A stretch of 64,000 bases of DNA from Buttiauxella agrestis ATCC 33320 (lineage in GTDB: Bacteria; Pseudomonadota; Gammaproteobacteria; Enterobacterales; Enterobacteriaceae): contig JALKFA010000002.1 of NCBI GenBank assembly GCA_024169445.1, positions 88,285-152,284 on the forward strand, given 5' to 3'. The stretch's first letter is position 1, and the number at the start of each line of letters is the position of its first letter. Position numbers and translations under genes: made by a program. Shown here piece by piece: positions 63,325 through 64,000 of this stretch. Under the pieces are notes generated by a model. It was not told the origin of the DNA and ran no database searches. It saw only the letters and a list, made by a program, of their open reading frames with translations.

Positions 63325-64000
63325 ATGCAAAAACGCACGTATCTCACCATTCTGCCGGATAACCGAACGGTCGCCCTCCGGGCTGCAGGGAAGCTGGCAA
63401 ACGGTGAGAACGCTCTTGAATATGATCGCTCACAAAAACTCTGGTTTGCGAAAGATGGCGCTGACCTGGAACGCATAAAGGAGTGGCTGCCGGAAAACAC
63501 CGTCGCCGGTAATACCGTCACCGTGGGAACAGACCTGTCTCCCCAGGAGGAGTTCGCTAAAGTCCTGGAAGACGCCGATTTCGTCCTCAATGACCTTCCC
63601 CTCATGGATGGCAAACTTCATCGGGTTCCGACTAAAGAGGACAGTGACGGTAAGCAGTCAGGGGTGTATCGGGGCTATCTCGATGGTCGGCCAGCGGGCT
63701 GGTATCAGAACCACCGCGCCAGCGAAGGTAAGGTGAACTGGACCTCGACCGGCAGTTTCACCTGGGACCCGAACGACGCCATCCGTCAGAAAGCGCTGCA
63801 GGCACAAAAGCGCTGGGATCGGGAACGAAAGGAGCTGGCAGACTTCGACAGGATGGGCAAAAACCTGACCCGTCAGTGGGAAAAAATGCCTGCCCCGGGC
63901 GATGACCATCGCTATCTGGTCAGAAAAGGCGTCCCGGCTACCGACGGCGTCAGACAGGATAAGTACGGCAATCTGGTTATCCCCCTGAGTAACACCCACG
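63325..64000 (+). CDS. Primase-like protein, 5' part (cut by window edge)
   Basis: ATG at 63325 after ACGGAGG. 225 codons are visible and the frame is still open at the edge. Residues 1-55 (TYLTILPDNRTVALRAAGKL, LWFAKDGADLERIKEWLP) look like DUF5710. The later part (WKxx-type YLDGRPAGWYQNHRASEGKV, then HRYLVRKGVPATDGVRQDKY and GNLVIPLSN) matches the segment ahead of the Toprim domain in plasmid primases. Such primases prime the transferred strand in the recipient; in IncL/M plasmids a primase gene follows traK. Confidence 0.75.
   Translation, partial: MQKRTYLTILPDNRTVALRAAGKLANGENALEYDRSQKLWFAKDGADLERIKEWLPENTVAGNTVTVGTDLSPQEEFAKVLEDADFVLNDLPLMDGKLHRVPTKEDSDGKQSGVYRGYLDGRPAGWYQNHRASEGKVNWTSTGSFTWDPNDAIRQKALQAQKRWDRERKELADFDRMGKNLTRQWEKMPAPGDDHRYLVRKGVPATDGVRQDKYGNLVIPLSNTH

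Noticed and set aside
1-64000. tRNA or rRNA genes
   Set aside because: No cloverleaf-like segment or ribosomal RNA sequence was recognised on either strand; an automated covariance search was not possible here.

Overview
The window looks like a segment of a conjugative plasmid from an enterobacterium (Enterobacterales; the species cannot be fixed from the sequence). Three things point there: a RepA of the IncL/M-IncFII-IncI superfamily with a leader peptide and an antisense RNA, a complete type IVB thin-pilus cluster in R64 order (pilL to pilV), and a following transfer operon of the I-complex type (traH, traI, traJ, traK, primase-like gene cut by the window edge). The window divides into two parts. 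Positions 1-45 kb are a patchwork accessory region of insertion sequences, gene remnants and AT-rich foreign cargo. Positions 46-64 kb are the GC-richer plasmid backbone.

Layout. 1-3.2 kb: two ISNCY-type transposase genes around a DUF6904 gene. 3.5-8.7 kb: remnants, a small holin-like gene, a signal-less Ig-like protein, a LysR-type regulator, and a duplicated untranslated element. 9.5-13.7 kb: a 1379-residue intimin/invasin-type inverse autotransporter with nine Ig (Big-1) repeats. 14.6-18.3 kb: decayed invasin-like and AraC genes and an intact IS3-family element with a 4-bp target duplication. 18.4-22.1 kb: two further Ig-like proteins without signal peptides. 22.1-24.7 kb: nested insertion sequences. 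24.9-33.5 kb: one tight leftward operon of six genes: ketoacyl-ACP synthase, MaoC-like dehydratase, acyl carrier protein, an unknown 178-residue protein, an unknown 314-residue protein, and a 1608-residue RHS-repeat protein. 34.1-42.3 kb: an IS3 element, two decayed IS66 elements, a group II intron fragment and an IS1182 remnant. 42.3-44.9 kb: a divergent pyridoxal kinase / MocR-type regulator pair (pdxK/ptsJ type). 46.2-48.0 kb: origin region, two opposed Ter-like sites, repA, leader peptide and antisense RNA. 48.9-60.6 kb: NusG-like antiterminator and pil genes. 60.7-64 kb: start of the transfer operon.

How the genes may work together. The backbone supplies replication control and a pilus plus conjugation machine. 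The cargo reads as host-interaction functions: a surface adhesin, several Ig-module proteins lacking Sec signals, and an RHS polymorphic-toxin-like giant. The most unusual unit is the RHS operon. It carries its own acyl-chain-building enzymes with intact catalytic residues, which suggests that a specially made acyl chain modifies the RHS protein or a partner. No ketoreductase, enoyl reductase or immunity gene is present beside it, so host enzymes would have to complete the acyl cycle. This link is inference; the gene order and active-site motifs are seen directly.
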